From Vibrio ziniensis (GTDB lineage Bacteria > Pseudomonadota > Gammaproteobacteria > Enterobacterales > Vibrionaceae), in NCBI RefSeq assembly GCF_011064285.1, contig NZ_CP049332.1:1364001-1428000 (forward strand): a DNA stretch of 64,000 nt. Direction: 5' to 3'. This document shows positions 30,018 through 39,968 of this stretch, piece by piece. The translations under genes and the position numbers were made by a program. The notes beneath the pieces were generated by a model. The model was given only the letters and a program-made list of their open reading frames with translations, did not search any database and was not told where the DNA came from. Numbering within the stretch: the stretch's first letter is position 1; each line of letters starts with the position of its first letter.

Positions 30018-30869
30018 ATGGAATTTTATCACCTACGCTCATTTGTCGTTGTTGCCCAAACCGGCAACTTAACCCTAGCGGCTAAGCAGCTATACACAAC
30101 GCCACCAGCCGTCAGTGCACACATCAAAGCTTTAGAAGAAGAGCTGCAAGTTCCGTTGTTTGTAAGAAGTAGCAAAGGCATGACTCTCACCGAGAAAGGC
30201 GAGCTGTTACTTAAGAAGGCGCAGAAAACCTTAGATTCTGCGTTTGATTTGGTTAACACTGCGGCATCCAGTCAAGACGAAATCATCGGCACTTTTCGAT
30301 TAGGAATGAATCAAAAGCCAGCTCAACTTCAGATACCTCGTCTTATTGAAAATTTACTGATAAGCACTCCCGGCATTACTCTTCAAATCCAACCCGTGTC
30401 TTCAGGTAAAACAATTGAAGCGATTCGAAATGAAGAGCTGGATGGCGGTTTTATTTATGGAGAAATACCTAGTGATTTAGCCGCCATGAAAATAAAATCG
30501 CAAAGGATAACCACCATAGCACCATTTGGTTTTGTTTCTAATGCACCTTTAGAAACTGAACGTTGGATCACAATGGGGTACTACTGCCCATTCGATATCT
30601 TTCTAAAATCAAAGTTAGGAAGAGAGATCAATGCCATTACTAGCAGCGACGATGACGCAACAAGATTAGAGCTAGTAAAAAGTGGTTTGGGTATCAGTTT
30701 CTATGAGTTGGAAGACGCACAGACACATGCGCAAAACAATGAAATCACCCTCCTTTCTGAGCTCGATTTTGACGCCGAACTCTACTTTGTTGTCGCACAA
30801 AACAAAGCAAGCTCACCGATTACTAAAGCTGTGTTGCAAGAGCTCAGTACTCTTTGGAATATTAACTAA
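30018..30869 (+). CDS. LysR-family transcriptional regulator
   Basis: A 283-residue regulator. The N-terminal winged helix-turn-helix is typical (MEFYHLRSFVVVAQTGNLTLAAKQL, in part residues 1-25, then TPPAVSAHIKALEEEL) and a periplasmic-binding-like effector domain follows (about 90-280). It is divergent from the rhodanese gene and convergent with the TRAP operon. LysR regulators usually act on the divergent gene, so the rhodanese is the first candidate target; the TRAP operon is the second. The effector is unknown. Confidence 0.88.
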   Translation: MEFYHLRSFVVVAQTGNLTLAAKQLYTTPPAVSAHIKALEEELQVPLFVRSSKGMTLTEKGELLLKKAQKTLDSAFDLVNTAASSQDEIIGTFRLGMNQKPAQLQIPRLIENLLISTPGITLQIQPVSSGKTIEAIRNEELDGGFIYGEIPSDLAAMKIKSQRITTIAPFGFVSNAPLETERWITMGYYCPFDIFLKSKLGREINAITSSDDDATRLELVKSGLGISFYELEDAQTHAQNNEITLLSELDFDAELYFVVAQNKASSPITKAVLQELSTLWNIN

Positions 30870-30888
30870 CCTTTATCAACCACCTAAA

Positions 30889-30920
30889 ACAACATCAGCG
30901 ACCAAAGCCGCTGATGTTGT
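30889..30920 (-). terminator. Terminator of the TRAP operon
   Basis: A 12-bp perfect stem (30889-30900 with 30909-30920, loop of eight) is followed on the minus strand by TTTT. It lies 22 bases beyond the TRAP binding-protein stop and also faces the LysR gene end. Confidence 0.65.
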
Positions 30921-30941
30921 GAATCTAAACAAAGAAATGGA

Positions 30942-31982
30942 TTAGCTGTAACGATAAGGTCTGCCTGCTTTTTCCATATCTGAGTTGTATTTCTTAAATA
31001 TCTCAACCACTTTTGCTTTAGTTGGCGATTCTTTCGCAATCTCATCCCAGAATTTGTGCGATTCAGCTTCAACAGTTGCCCATTCCGCATCTGGAATTGA
31101 AGTTAGCTTCATGTCTGCACCCTCTACACGAAGTTTTGCTTCACCGCCCCAGTACCACCATTGACGATAGTAATGAGAACTATCCATACAGAGTTGTAGT
31201 AGTTCTTTTAGATGTTCAGGTAGCGCATTGTAGCGATCCATATTGGCAAAGAAGTGTCCAATCCACGCACCAGAGATGTTGTTGGTTAGGAAGTAATCGG
31301 TCACTTTGGACCAACCAACCGTGTAGTCTTCAGTAATACCAGACCATGCAATACCATCTAGCTCACCCGTTTGAAGACCCACTTCCACATCTTCCCATGG
31401 AATGGATACAGGAACTACGCCGAACTTAGCAAGGAAGCGCCCCGCTGTTGGGAAAGTAAAGATACGAAGACCTTTAAGATCCTTTAGGCTAGTAATTGGT
31501 TTTTTAGTTGCGAAGTGACAAGGGTCCCATGCACCTGCGGAAATGTGTTTAACGCCCACTTTCGCGTACTCTTCTTTCCAGATTTCGTCCAAACCGTACT
31601 GATTGAATAACACAGGAATATCCAGTGAGTAACGGCTGCCAAATGGGAAGTAGCCACCAAAAGTGGTCACTTCCGTTGGAGAAGCCATTGAGTCATCATC
31701 AGACTGAACGGCATCTATGATGCCTTTTTGCATCGCACGAAACAGCTCACCAGTTGGTACTAATTGGTCTGCGAAATACAGTTCAATTTGCATTTCATCG
31801 CCCGCAAGGCGGTTAAACATTTCAATAGCAGGTTTCACTACGTGCTCGGCCAACGCTGGCCCAGCGTAGGTCTGCATACGCCACTTAATTTTTGGGTTAG
31901 CAGCAAACGTTTTGGCAGGAGCAAGTAGAGTTCCTGCTGTAAGCGCCGCAGCACTGGTTAGAAACTTACGTCTTGAATTCAT
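30942..31982 (-). CDS. dctP: TRAP transporter substrate-binding protein with Tat signal
   Basis: A 346-residue DctP-family periplasmic binding protein. The N-terminus MNSRRKFLTSAAALTAGTLL is a twin-arginine signal with RRKFL, ending near KTFAA. Such TRAP proteins fold before export. The family Arg that pairs with the ligand carboxylate is likely in LKGLRIFTFP (near 169-178), and the GELDGIAWSG motif is near 212. The substrate is a carboxylate but cannot be named; keto acids are common for this Tat-exported branch. It lies 78 bases after dctM. Confidence 0.85.
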   Translation of the reverse strand: MNSRRKFLTSAAALTAGTLLAPAKTFAANPKIKWRMQTYAGPALAEHVVKPAIEMFNRLAGDEMQIELYFADQLVPTGELFRAMQKGIIDAVQSDDDSMASPTEVTTFGGYFPFGSRYSLDIPVLFNQYGLDEIWKEEYAKVGVKHISAGAWDPCHFATKKPITSLKDLKGLRIFTFPTAGRFLAKFGVVPVSIPWEDVEVGLQTGELDGIAWSGITEDYTVGWSKVTDYFLTNNISGAWIGHFFANMDRYNALPEHLKELLQLCMDSSHYYRQWWYWGGEAKLRVEGADMKLTSIPDAEWATVEAESHKFWDEIAKESPTKAKVVEIFKKYNSDMEKAGRPYRYS

Positions 31983-32060
31983 GGATATCCCTCCGGTTAA
32001 TTTCCCTGTGGACTTATCGTCCGACTGGTATTTTTATTTCTAAAAAAATCGAGTTATTGC

Positions 32061-33383
32061 TTATTTTCCGTAAACGTAATCAGGCAACCACAACGCCATT
32101 TGTGGAAAAATCATAATTAGAATCAGTGAAAGCACCATGATGGCAACAAATGGTCCTATGGAGCTGTATATATCCCGCAACGTAATACCAGGTGGTGCCA
32201 TAGCACGCATCAGGAACAGGTTGTAACCAAACGGTGGCGTAATATAGGCAATCTGAGAGGTGACCGTGTAGAGCACTCCATACCAAATGAGGTCAAATCC
32301 CAACGCGTGCACTAAAGGGACATACAACGGAGCCACGATAACCAGCATCGCCGTATCATCAAGAAAGGTTCCCATCACCAAGAATGAAAGCTGCATCAGG
32401 ATAAGGATTGTCCATGGGCTTAAACCTAGCTGTTCCGTAAACAAAGTTTCGATGGATTTCACCGCTCCTAAGCCATCAAACACCGCGCCAAAGCCCAAGG
32501 CTGCAAGAATGATCCACATGAACATACAGGATATAGCTAACGTGCTACGCACAGAGTTCTCGAACACAACGCGCGTCATACGTCTTTTAAGAATTGCCGC
32601 AAGAAACGCAGCCATTGCACCAATAGCTGAACTTTCCACAAGGCTTGTCCAGCCATTTACGAAAGGAACCATCATCACTGCGAAAATGCCTAGCGGCAGG
32701 ATACCTGCACCGAGCAAACGAAGTTTTTCAGACATCGGAACATTGCGCTCTTCTGCACTAAGAACAGGACCAAGACTGGGGTTAATGCGACAGCGAATAG
32801 CCACATAGAGAATAAACAATACCGCCATGACTAAACCAGGTATTACACCCGCAAGCCAAAGCTGACCAACAGGTTGACGCGCAATCATCGCATACAGAAC
32901 CAACACCACTGATGGGGGAACAAGTATTCCCAAAGAAGAGCCCGCCTGAACAACGCCTGTGACCATTTTCTTGTCGTATTTACGCTTTAGAAGCTCAGGT
33001 AACGCAATGGTTGCACCGATTGCCATACCCGCAACGGACAAACCGTTCATGGCTGAGACCAGCACCATAAGGCCAATAGTACCTATCGCTAGGCCTCCGG
33101 GCATAGGCCCCATCCAAACATGGAACATCTTGTATAAATCGTCAGCAATTTTCGATTCAGACAGAATATAGCCCATGAAAATAAACATGGGCAGTGTAAG
33201 CATTGGGTACCAGTTCATCAGCTTTACAGCTGCGGTAAAAGGGATTTCGACCCCTCCGTTTCCCCATAAGAGAATAGCAGCAATGGAAGCAACAGCACCT
33301 ATTGCAGCAAATACACGTTGACCCGTTGCCATAAGCAACATCATCAACGAGAACATCATTGTTGCGATCATGCCGTAACTCAT
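32061..33383 (-). CDS. dctM: TRAP transporter large membrane subunit DctM
   Basis: A 440-residue membrane protein with about twelve hydrophobic helices. It has TRAP DctM landmarks: NGLSVAGMAIGATIALPELLKRKYDK (near 113-138, shown in parts), AGSSLGILVPPSVVLVLYAM, and the conserved DDTAMLVIVAPLYVPL loop near 345. It forms the sodium-driven pore with DctQ. Its start overlaps the dctQ stop by four bases. Confidence 0.92.
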   Translation of the reverse strand: MSYGMIATMMFSLMMLLMATGQRVFAAIGAVASIAAILLWGNGGVEIPFTAAVKLMNWYPMLTLPMFIFMGYILSESKIADDLYKMFHVWMGPMPGGLAIGTIGLMVLVSAMNGLSVAGMAIGATIALPELLKRKYDKKMVTGVVQAGSSLGILVPPSVVLVLYAMIARQPVGQLWLAGVIPGLVMAVLFILYVAIRCRINPSLGPVLSAEERNVPMSEKLRLLGAGILPLGIFAVMMVPFVNGWTSLVESSAIGAMAAFLAAILKRRMTRVVFENSVRSTLAISCMFMWIILAALGFGAVFDGLGAVKSIETLFTEQLGLSPWTILILMQLSFLVMGTFLDDTAMLVIVAPLYVPLVHALGFDLIWYGVLYTVTSQIAYITPPFGYNLFLMRAMAPPGITLRDIYSSIGPFVAIMVLSLILIMIFPQMALWLPDYVYGK

Positions 33384-33889
33384 TTGAGCTCCACTCCTCT
33401 TATCGTCGCGATATCTTTAATAAATTGTGAAATAGACTGTAGGATCATCATGAAAATACCAGCGCACATCAGCGCCTTTATCGGCCACAGCAGTGGTCGC
33501 CAAGCAGTACGAGTACGCTGAGCATATTCAAGCGAATAAAGTGTGCTCTCCAATCCGCCATAAAGAAGTACAGCAAGATAAAAAAGCAAAAAGAATACGG
33601 TGAAAGCGTCAACCCATGCGCGCGTTTTGACGGACCATTCACCGTAAAATAAGTCCATTCGAACGTTCGCGTTGAGTTGGATAGCGTATGCACCACCTAA
33701 AATGTAGTAAGCAACCATCATGAATTGGGCAGACTCAAGCGTCCACAATGACGGCATAAAGAAGGTTTTAGAGATAGAAGACCAAAGCAGGATCCCCACC
33801 ATGACAAATATGCCATACGTCATGATACGACCAACGCAGCGATTAAACGCGTCGACGTATTTCACGTAGGCAACAACAAATCCGGGCAT
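33380..33889 (-). CDS. dctQ: TRAP transporter small membrane subunit DctQ
   Basis: A 169-residue protein with four hydrophobic helices (about 20-40, 55-75, 95-115, 135-155), as in DctQ. It lies first in the TRAP operon with AAGGAAAT seven bases before the start and overlaps dctM by four bases. It joins DctM and completes a secondary transporter with the Tat-exported binding protein encoded downstream. The gap 33890-34383 upstream holds no gene and a hairpin at 34329. Confidence 0.88.
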   Translation of the reverse strand: MPGFVVAYVKYVDAFNRCVGRIMTYGIFVMVGILLWSSISKTFFMPSLWTLESAQFMMVAYYILGGAYAIQLNANVRMDLFYGEWSVKTRAWVDAFTVFFLLFYLAVLLYGGLESTLYSLEYAQRTRTAWRPLLWPIKALMCAGIFMMILQSISQFIKDIATIRGVELK

Positions 33890-34328
33890 GAAATTTCCTT
33901 ATTACCAATCCCTTAAAAAAAGTGCAGATAATTCACTTTATCCATATCAATTTGAAGACTGATGAATCTGCTGTTTTTGTAATTAATGTTCTATAAACAG
34001 TCAGTATGAGCACTTATTTGGTGAACTAGGCAAAAGACACGCCAATTTGTATTTTTTATACAACTTAATGACTTAGAATATGAAAAGTGAAACACCACAC
34101 AACATAACCATATGATTTAGATGGGTAATATTGATAACAAAAATATTGCTTTAAATATTTGACACAAGAGATAGCCAACAAATTCTTTCAGTAAATCAAA
34201 GGTAATTGCACTAAATTAGGTTAAACATTAACCACTATGGCGCAGATTATATTGATGTCTAAAAACGATTTTGCTATTGGCAATCCACAGTAGAACGTGC
34301 CCATTGTTATAAGTCATTTAAAATGAGC

Positions 34329-34356
34329 TGGCACCGACGTCATAAGGCCGGTGCCA
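34329..34356. terminator. Terminator-like hairpin downstream of the FMN reductase
   Basis: GGCACCG (34330-34336) pairs with CGGTGCC (34349-34355). The T-run on the minus strand is weak. The remaining part of 33890-34383 shows nothing else. Confidence 0.4.
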
Positions 34357-34383
34357 AATCCGTTACAATCAACTAATTCGAAT

Positions 34384-34956
34384 CTATTTCGAACGAGGCA
34401 ATACAGTGAGAACACGCACGATAAACGCGTGCAATTCAGACATGTAATTGATTAAGAACTTCTCGGTACCTTCGTCAGTCACCTTACCATCTTCAGTGAT
34501 GAGACCCGGTTTAAACTGAATGTACGCTTCGACCGTATTCATCAGCGGCGAATTACAGAAACAAAGCACACCCCGTAAGCTTTGCTGAGCAACAGCAGTG
34601 CCGATTGAACCTGGTGAAGTACCAATAACGGCTGATGGTATACCAGTGAAGGAATTCTGTCCCCAAGGACGACTTGCCCAGTCAATAGCATTCTTTAAAC
34701 CGCCGGGAATTGAACGGTTGTATTCCGGCGTAACAAACAACACACCGTCCATTGCGGCTATGGCTTTTTTGAATTCCAGAGCAACGGCTGGAAAATCCGC
34801 ATCATAGTCTGGGCTATACAAGGGTAGATCTTTAATCGGAATTTCAATTAGTTCGAGTTCTGGTGGTGCAAGGCGTGCCAGTGCTTTTGCTAATAACCTA
34901 TTGATAGAATTGGAGGACAAGCTACCTACGAAGTAGCCGACTTTGTACTTTGCCAT
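34384..34956 (-). CDS. NADPH-dependent FMN reductase (ChrR-like quinone/chromate reductase family)
   Basis: A 190-residue flavodoxin-fold reductase. FMN is held by GSLSSNSIN (near 11-19) and TPEYNRSIPGGLKNAIDW (near 75-92), close to E. coli ChrR (VTPEYNYSVPGGLKNAIDWLSR). It should reduce quinones or chromate with two electrons and limit oxidative stress. It is a lone gene in front of an imperfect inverted repeat (35012-35053). Confidence 0.85.
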   Translation of the reverse strand: MAKYKVGYFVGSLSSNSINRLLAKALARLAPPELELIEIPIKDLPLYSPDYDADFPAVALEFKKAIAAMDGVLFVTPEYNRSIPGGLKNAIDWASRPWGQNSFTGIPSAVIGTSPGSIGTAVAQQSLRGVLCFCNSPLMNTVEAYIQFKPGLITEDGKVTDEGTEKFLINYMSELHAFIVRVLTVLPRSK

Positions 34957-35011
34957 ACCATTAATCTCCTACTTTGCTTTCTGCTTAGCATGGAAGTGCG
35001 TGGTGAGAAGC

Positions 35012-35053
35012 ATGTGACCACTGTCTTTATGTCTTCTACAGTGTAGTTCACAT
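35012..35053. promoter_or_regulatory. Imperfect inverted repeat upstream of the FMN reductase
   Basis: ATGTGA and CACTGT (35012-35024) are mirrored by ACAGTG and TCACAT (35038-35053) with unequal spacing. This could be a regulator site. No known consensus is matched closely. Confidence 0.3.
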
Positions 35054-35157
35054 ATTAAGCACACTTTGATTATGGACACTCTGGACTTAGCGAGTTTAAA
35101 CAAAGCGAAGGAAGATAATTGGTTGGTTTTCTGACATATCTATCGTCGAAAAGACAC

Positions 35158-35189
35158 AAAAAAGCCTGCTCGAAAATTGGCAGGCTTTT
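35158..35189 (-). terminator. Terminator of the AbgT-family gene
   Basis: AAAGCCTGC (35161-35169) pairs with GCAGGCTTT (35180-35188), and the minus strand continues into a T/A-rich run. It lies 16 bases beyond the stop codon. Confidence 0.82.
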
Positions 35190-35204
35190 GATTACTTAAT
35201 GGAA

Positions 35205-36764
35205 TTACATTACGTATTCGTAGGGTGCTTGGATACCTAGTGGAATACCTACCGCCCAGTAAGCAAGTAAGAACACAGTCCAACCAATCAGCATCGCGAT
35301 AGAGAATGGCATCATCAGAGAAGCCAGAGTACCGATACCAGTAGACTTCACGTAACGTTGGCAGTAAACCACTACCAGTGGGAAGAACACCATCAGAGGC
35401 GAAATAATGTTAGATACCGAATCACCAACACGGTAAGCCGCTTGAGAAAGCTCAGGTGAGATGCCCACCGCCATCAGCATTGGCACTAGGATTGGACCAA
35501 TCAATGCCCATTTGGCAGACGCAGAACCGATGATTAGGTTAACTGAGGCAGTTAGCAGGATCATGCCCACGATTGTTGCTTCGCCCGGAAGGTTCATTGC
35601 TTTCAAACCTTCAGCACCGTACAACGCTAGCATAGTACCGATGTTTGATTGTGCGAAAACCGATAGGAACTGAGCACAGAAGAACGACATTACGATGTAT
35701 GCACCCATGGTAGACATGGTAGTTGCCATCGCTTTGATGATGTCATTACTGGTTTTAAATGTGCCAGAAACTCGCCCGTAGACATAACCTGGAATGATGA
35801 ACAGGATGAAGATCAACGGAACAATCGACTTCATGATTGGCGCTGAAAACGCAGTAATCTGACCATCTGGAGAGCGTAGTGCTGAGTCTTCAGGCATTAG
35901 CGCAGCAACAAGAAGCGCGATACCAGCAACCATTGCCCAACCTGCGTAACGGAAAGCTTTTGATTCTAGCTCAGTGAAAGACGCAAGATCCGGCGCTTTT
36001 TCTGCATCTTCATCAATTGGCGTGTTTGCCAAACGTGGCTCGATGATTTTCTCAGTTACGTACCAACCAATAGCAATAACAACAACAGAAGAAAGACCAG
36101 TAAAAATGATGTTCGCCAGAGGGTTAACTACGTATTCTGGGTCAAGAACCTGAGCCGCTGTCTGAGTGAAGCCTGCTAACAATGGATCGATACCAGAAGG
36201 GATAAAGTTCGCAGAGAAACCACCAGAAACACCAGCAAATGCCGCTGTAATACCGGCTAAAGGATGGCGACCCGCTGCGTGGAAAATAATACCACCAAGA
36301 GGAATAACCAGTACGTAACCCGCATCAGCTGCGGTGTGTGACACAATCGCCACCAGAATCAACATTGGCGTTAATAGCTTCGCTGGCGTGAAGTTCAACA
36401 TCTTCTTCAGACCAGTAGTGATGAAGCCTGAAGAATCAGCCACACCCACACCTAACATCGCAACCAACACGATGCCTAGCGGTGCAAAGCCAGTGAACGT
36501 TGTCACCATGCTCGCAAGAAAGTTCGCTAGTGACTCACCAGTTAGCAAATTTTTAATGACCAGCGCTTCGCCAGTTCTTGGGTTTACAAGATCAAACGAA
36601 ACGTTTGATAACAGTGCAGATGCTACCCAAGTAATAACGAGTGCCCAGAAGAAAAGAATGGCCGGATCAGGGATTTTGTTACCTGCCCGTTCAATGAAAT
36701 TAAGAAAACGATCCATACCGCTCGGCTTCGGTGATGTCGCTTGATTTAATGCTTGGTTACTCAT
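35205..36764 (-). CDS. AbgT-family transporter (p-aminobenzoyl-glutamate/antifolate efflux family)
   Basis: A 519-residue membrane protein with about eleven to thirteen hydrophobic segments. It shows the AbgT family start (MDRFLNFIERAGNKIPDPAILFF, in part residues 17-39) and conserved membrane loops such as SHTAADAGYVLVIPLGGI (near 142-159) and GDSVSNIISPLMVFFPLVV (near 450). Known members either take up p-aminobenzoyl-glutamate (AbgT) or export sulfa drugs (MtrF, YdaH). No abgA/abgB hydrolase genes are adjacent, so import of the folate fragment is not supported. The gap 36765-37178 upstream holds no gene; it has a short threefold ACACTTAA-like repeat near 37157-37182. Confidence 0.85.
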   Translation of the reverse strand: MSNQALNQATSPKPSGMDRFLNFIERAGNKIPDPAILFFWALVITWVASALLSNVSFDLVNPRTGEALVIKNLLTGESLANFLASMVTTFTGFAPLGIVLVAMLGVGVADSSGFITTGLKKMLNFTPAKLLTPMLILVAIVSHTAADAGYVLVIPLGGIIFHAAGRHPLAGITAAFAGVSGGFSANFIPSGIDPLLAGFTQTAAQVLDPEYVVNPLANIIFTGLSSVVVIAIGWYVTEKIIEPRLANTPIDEDAEKAPDLASFTELESKAFRYAGWAMVAGIALLVAALMPEDSALRSPDGQITAFSAPIMKSIVPLIFILFIIPGYVYGRVSGTFKTSNDIIKAMATTMSTMGAYIVMSFFCAQFLSVFAQSNIGTMLALYGAEGLKAMNLPGEATIVGMILLTASVNLIIGSASAKWALIGPILVPMLMAVGISPELSQAAYRVGDSVSNIISPLMVFFPLVVVYCQRYVKSTGIGTLASLMMPFSIAMLIGWTVFLLAYWAVGIPLGIQAPYEYVM

Positions 36765-37178
36765 CGTAACTCCATAATCAAAGATGTTGGTTCCAAAGGC
36801 TTTCTAAAAATTATTATTTCAGCCCATTTTTCAACGTTTGATTCTATTAAATCAGCCATACAAAAGCACAAGACACTATAAATATAGAAATACTTAGATA
36901 CATATTTCGATGAAACATAAATAATGTGCAACAAACAACACACAAAAGCGGATCGAAAGTTAAAACAACTGCAAAACTGATATGCAACAGCTCGCCATAT
37001 AACTTAAAAAATAACCATGACTAAACGAATATCTCTCAGCTAAATCGATAACGGTTATCTATCTGATTTTATGACGCTGTTAACATTTGCTATCTCTCTA
37101 CATTAAAACCAAACATCTCGAACCTATCGGCAAATTCAATCCAAATTGCCTGTAGGAAACACTTAAACACTTAAACAC

Positions 37179-37931
37179 TTACAAACCACCGGCAAGATCC
37201 AAAAAATTGCCAGTAGAAAATGAAGACTTATCTGAAGCTAACCAGTAGATGGCTTCAGCGACTTCTTCGGGTAAACCACCACGTTGCAGCGGAATTCTTG
37301 ATCTCAATCTTTCAATACGTTCGGGCTCACCACCATCAGCATGCATGTCAGTATGGATTAATCCGGGACGGACGCAGTTAACACGAATGCCCTCTGCTGC
37401 TACCTCAAGAGACAAACCTTTCGTCATCGTATCAATAGCGCCTTTCGATGCAGCGTAATCAATGTATTCATTTGGAGAGCCAGAACGGGAAGCGGTTGAT
37501 GAGACGTTTACAATAACGCCACCTTGCCCACCATGACGGGTAGACATGCGTTTTACGGCTTCTCTGCAACAGAGAAAATAACTGGTGACATTGTTACTGA
37601 GGATAGTATTGATTCTCGCAGCGCTCATCTCATCCAGACGCATCTGCTTTTTCAAAATCCCAGCATTGTTAACAAGTACAGTGATAGAACCCAACTGCTT
37701 ATCGACAGTTTCAAATAGTCGCATTACATCTGCCTCCTGAGAGACATCAGCCTGTACCGCAATACATTGACCACCTAACGCCACAATCTCTTCTACAACA
37801 CTTGCCGCCGCTTCGGCATTTGATTTGTAGTTGATACACACCGCATAGCCTTGGCGAGAAAAGAGCTTTGCTGTCTCTGCACCAATACCTCGCCCACCAC
37901 CAGTGATAATCGCAACTTTTCGTGAATTCAT
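37179..37931 (-). CDS. Short-chain dehydrogenase/reductase (YgfF-like)
   Basis: A 250-residue classical SDR. The NAD(P) motif is TGGGRGIG (10-17), the catalytic set is Ser in NVSSTASR (near 143-150) and YAASKG (near 157-162), and VNCVRPGLIHTDMH follows near 185. The pattern resembles E. coli YgfF and glucose 1-dehydrogenase-like SDRs. It is flanked by unrelated genes, so the substrate is unknown. Confidence 0.85.
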   Translation of the reverse strand: MNSRKVAIITGGGRGIGAETAKLFSRQGYAVCINYKSNAEAAASVVEEIVALGGQCIAVQADVSQEADVMRLFETVDKQLGSITVLVNNAGILKKQMRLDEMSAARINTILSNNVTSYFLCCREAVKRMSTRHGGQGGVIVNVSSTASRSGSPNEYIDYAASKGAIDTMTKGLSLEVAAEGIRVNCVRPGLIHTDMHADGGEPERIERLRSRIPLQRGGLPEEVAEAIYWLASDKSSFSTGNFLDLAGGL

Positions 37932-38139
37932 ACGGCTTCCTTGTTGTCTGGCGTTCTCTAGTTATGAATAGTTATCTTACAGTACAGTAACTTAATTAGG
38001 GAGCAGCTCAAACTTTTTGCTTTCGAACTCCACTTAAATGCAACAAATGGAATAACGCGCACTCTACATACCAATTCCATATCTATACTGTCTTACAACT
38101 GATTAATTGAAATACGTCACTATTGCTAGGAGTAACCTA

Positions 38140-39951
38140 ATGAAGTTTCTGCCTTTTGCTGTCGCTTGCCTGGGCATCAGCTCTGTCGCTCAGGCCACTA
38201 GTCCGACAAAACCTTATGCTCAAACCATCTATATTGGTGGTGATATTGTTACCGTAAATGACACAGCACCAACCGCTGAAGCGTTGGCTGAAAAGAACGG
38301 GCGAATTCTCGCCGTTGGTAAAGAATCAGACGTCATGAAGCTGCGTGACAGCAACACCAAAGTGATAAATCTGAATGGTAAGACACTGATTCCCGGCTTC
38401 ATCGATGGTCATGGACATGTGTTTAATACTGGTATTCAAGCGTTATCAGCCAATTTGTTAGCAGCTCCAGATGGTAATGTGAAAGATATTGCTTCATTAC
38501 AGGCAGCGCTTAAATCTTGGATGAATAAGCCTGAAAACAGCCGTCACGGAATTATCCTTGGTTTCGGCTATGACGATTCTCAATTAGCTGAGCAGCGCCA
38601 CCCTACTCGTCAGGAGTTGGGCGTGGTTTCTCAAGACATTCCTGTGTTGGTGATTCATCAGTCTGGGCACTTAGCGACTCTCAACAGCAAAGCGTTACAG
38701 CTCGCAGGTTTCACTGCTGAGAGCAAAAATCCAGAAGGCGGAAATATCCGCCGCGAGAAAGATGGTAAAATGCCCAATGGCGTATTAGAAGAAACGGCAT
38801 TCTTTGGCGTTCTCATACCGCTATTTTCAAAACTCAATGAAAAAGAAAATGAAGCGATTTTTAGAGCAGGTATGAAGCTCTACTCTAGTTTTGGTTACAC
38901 CACTGCACAGGAAGGACGAGCGACGGGATCATCAGTGCAGACCATGTATAACCTTGCACAACAAAGTAAGTTACCCATTGATGTCGCCGCTTATGCAGAC
39001 ATTCAGGTTGCGCAGGATTTTATTAAACCGCCTTACTATTCAAGCCAATACAATAACGGCTTCCGAGTTGCTGGCGCTAAACTCAATCTCGATGGCTCTC
39101 CTCAGGGTAAAACAGCGTGGCTCACCAAGCCTTATTTAGTTCCACCTGTTGGGCAAAAAGAAGGCTACAAAGGTTATCCGAGCATGACCGATGAAAAAGC
39201 CGCTGAGTATATAGAGTTAGCACAAACCAAAGGTTGGCAGCTCTTAACGCATGTCAATGGTGATGCTGCTATTGACCAGTTGCTAAAAGGTATTGAAGCT
39301 AGTGAGAAAAAACATGGCATACCAGACCGTGGTTTTGTTGCTATACATGCTCAAACCGCCCGCAAAGACCAAGTTGAAACATTCAAACGCTTGGGGGTGT
39401 TCCCATCATTCTTTCCAATGCACACCTTCTACTGGGGAGACTGGCACATGGATTCGGTTCTAGGTGGTGAGCGCGCACAAAACATATCGCCGACCGGTTG
39501 GGCTCGCGACTTAGGGATGATTTATACCTCACATCACGACTCACCAGTAGCCTTACCAAACTCCATGCGTGTTTACTCAGCGACAGTGAATCGTATCAGC
39601 AGAACAGGAAGAGTATTAGGACCAAAACAGAAGGTATCAGCGATTGATGGGCTAAAAGCACAAACATTGTGGGCAGCCACTCAATACAAAGAAGAGAAGA
39701 ATAAAGGCTCTTTAGAAGTAGGAAAGCTAGCTGACTTCGCCATTCTTTCGGCCAACCCACTTAAAGTCGCCCCCGAAACATTGGCCGATATTGAGATACT
39801 GGAAACCGTTAAAGAAGGTCAAACCGTTTATAAACGTGATGAGCAGTCAACAGCCAGTAAAGAAATGGGTGGTTGTATTGATTCCGCTCGCTGCCAAGCC
39901 ATTGCAACCACTGCAATGATCTCAGCAGGCATGCTCCACCACTCGCATTAA
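38140..39951 (+). CDS. Exported amidohydrolase, YtcJ-like
   Basis: A 603-residue metal-dependent amidohydrolase with a signal peptide (LPFAVACLGISSVAQA, about 4-19), so it should act in the periplasm. The two-domain amidohydrolase fold has the metal motif FIDGHGHVFN (near 86-95), GFGYDD (near 146), VNGDAAIDQLL with His (near 380) and AIHAQTARKD (near 412). The YtcJ group acts on N-substituted amides. The ATG at 38140 is chosen since AGGAGT lies six bases upstream and the signal peptide follows at once; an earlier ATT/ATG-like reading is less good. Substrate is unknown. Confidence 0.85.
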   Translation: MKFLPFAVACLGISSVAQATSPTKPYAQTIYIGGDIVTVNDTAPTAEALAEKNGRILAVGKESDVMKLRDSNTKVINLNGKTLIPGFIDGHGHVFNTGIQALSANLLAAPDGNVKDIASLQAALKSWMNKPENSRHGIILGFGYDDSQLAEQRHPTRQELGVVSQDIPVLVIHQSGHLATLNSKALQLAGFTAESKNPEGGNIRREKDGKMPNGVLEETAFFGVLIPLFSKLNEKENEAIFRAGMKLYSSFGYTTAQEGRATGSSVQTMYNLAQQSKLPIDVAAYADIQVAQDFIKPPYYSSQYNNGFRVAGAKLNLDGSPQGKTAWLTKPYLVPPVGQKEGYKGYPSMTDEKAAEYIELAQTKGWQLLTHVNGDAAIDQLLKGIEASEKKHGIPDRGFVAIHAQTARKDQVETFKRLGVFPSFFPMHTFYWGDWHMDSVLGGERAQNISPTGWARDLGMIYTSHHDSPVALPNSMRVYSATVNRISRTGRVLGPKQKVSAIDGLKAQTLWAATQYKEEKNKGSLEVGKLADFAILSANPLKVAPETLADIEILETVKEGQTVYKRDEQSTASKEMGGCIDSARCQAIATTAMISAGMLHHSH

Positions 39952-39968
39952 CACCTAGTACTTCTAGT

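Noticed and set aside
32287..32808. Open reading frame of 173 codons on the plus strand opposite dctM
   Set aside because: It is the antisense shadow of a membrane protein gene, without ribosome-binding site or domain.
37157..37182. Threefold ACACTTAA-like short repeat
   Set aside because: Too short and simple to support a function; probably slippage in an AT-rich gap.
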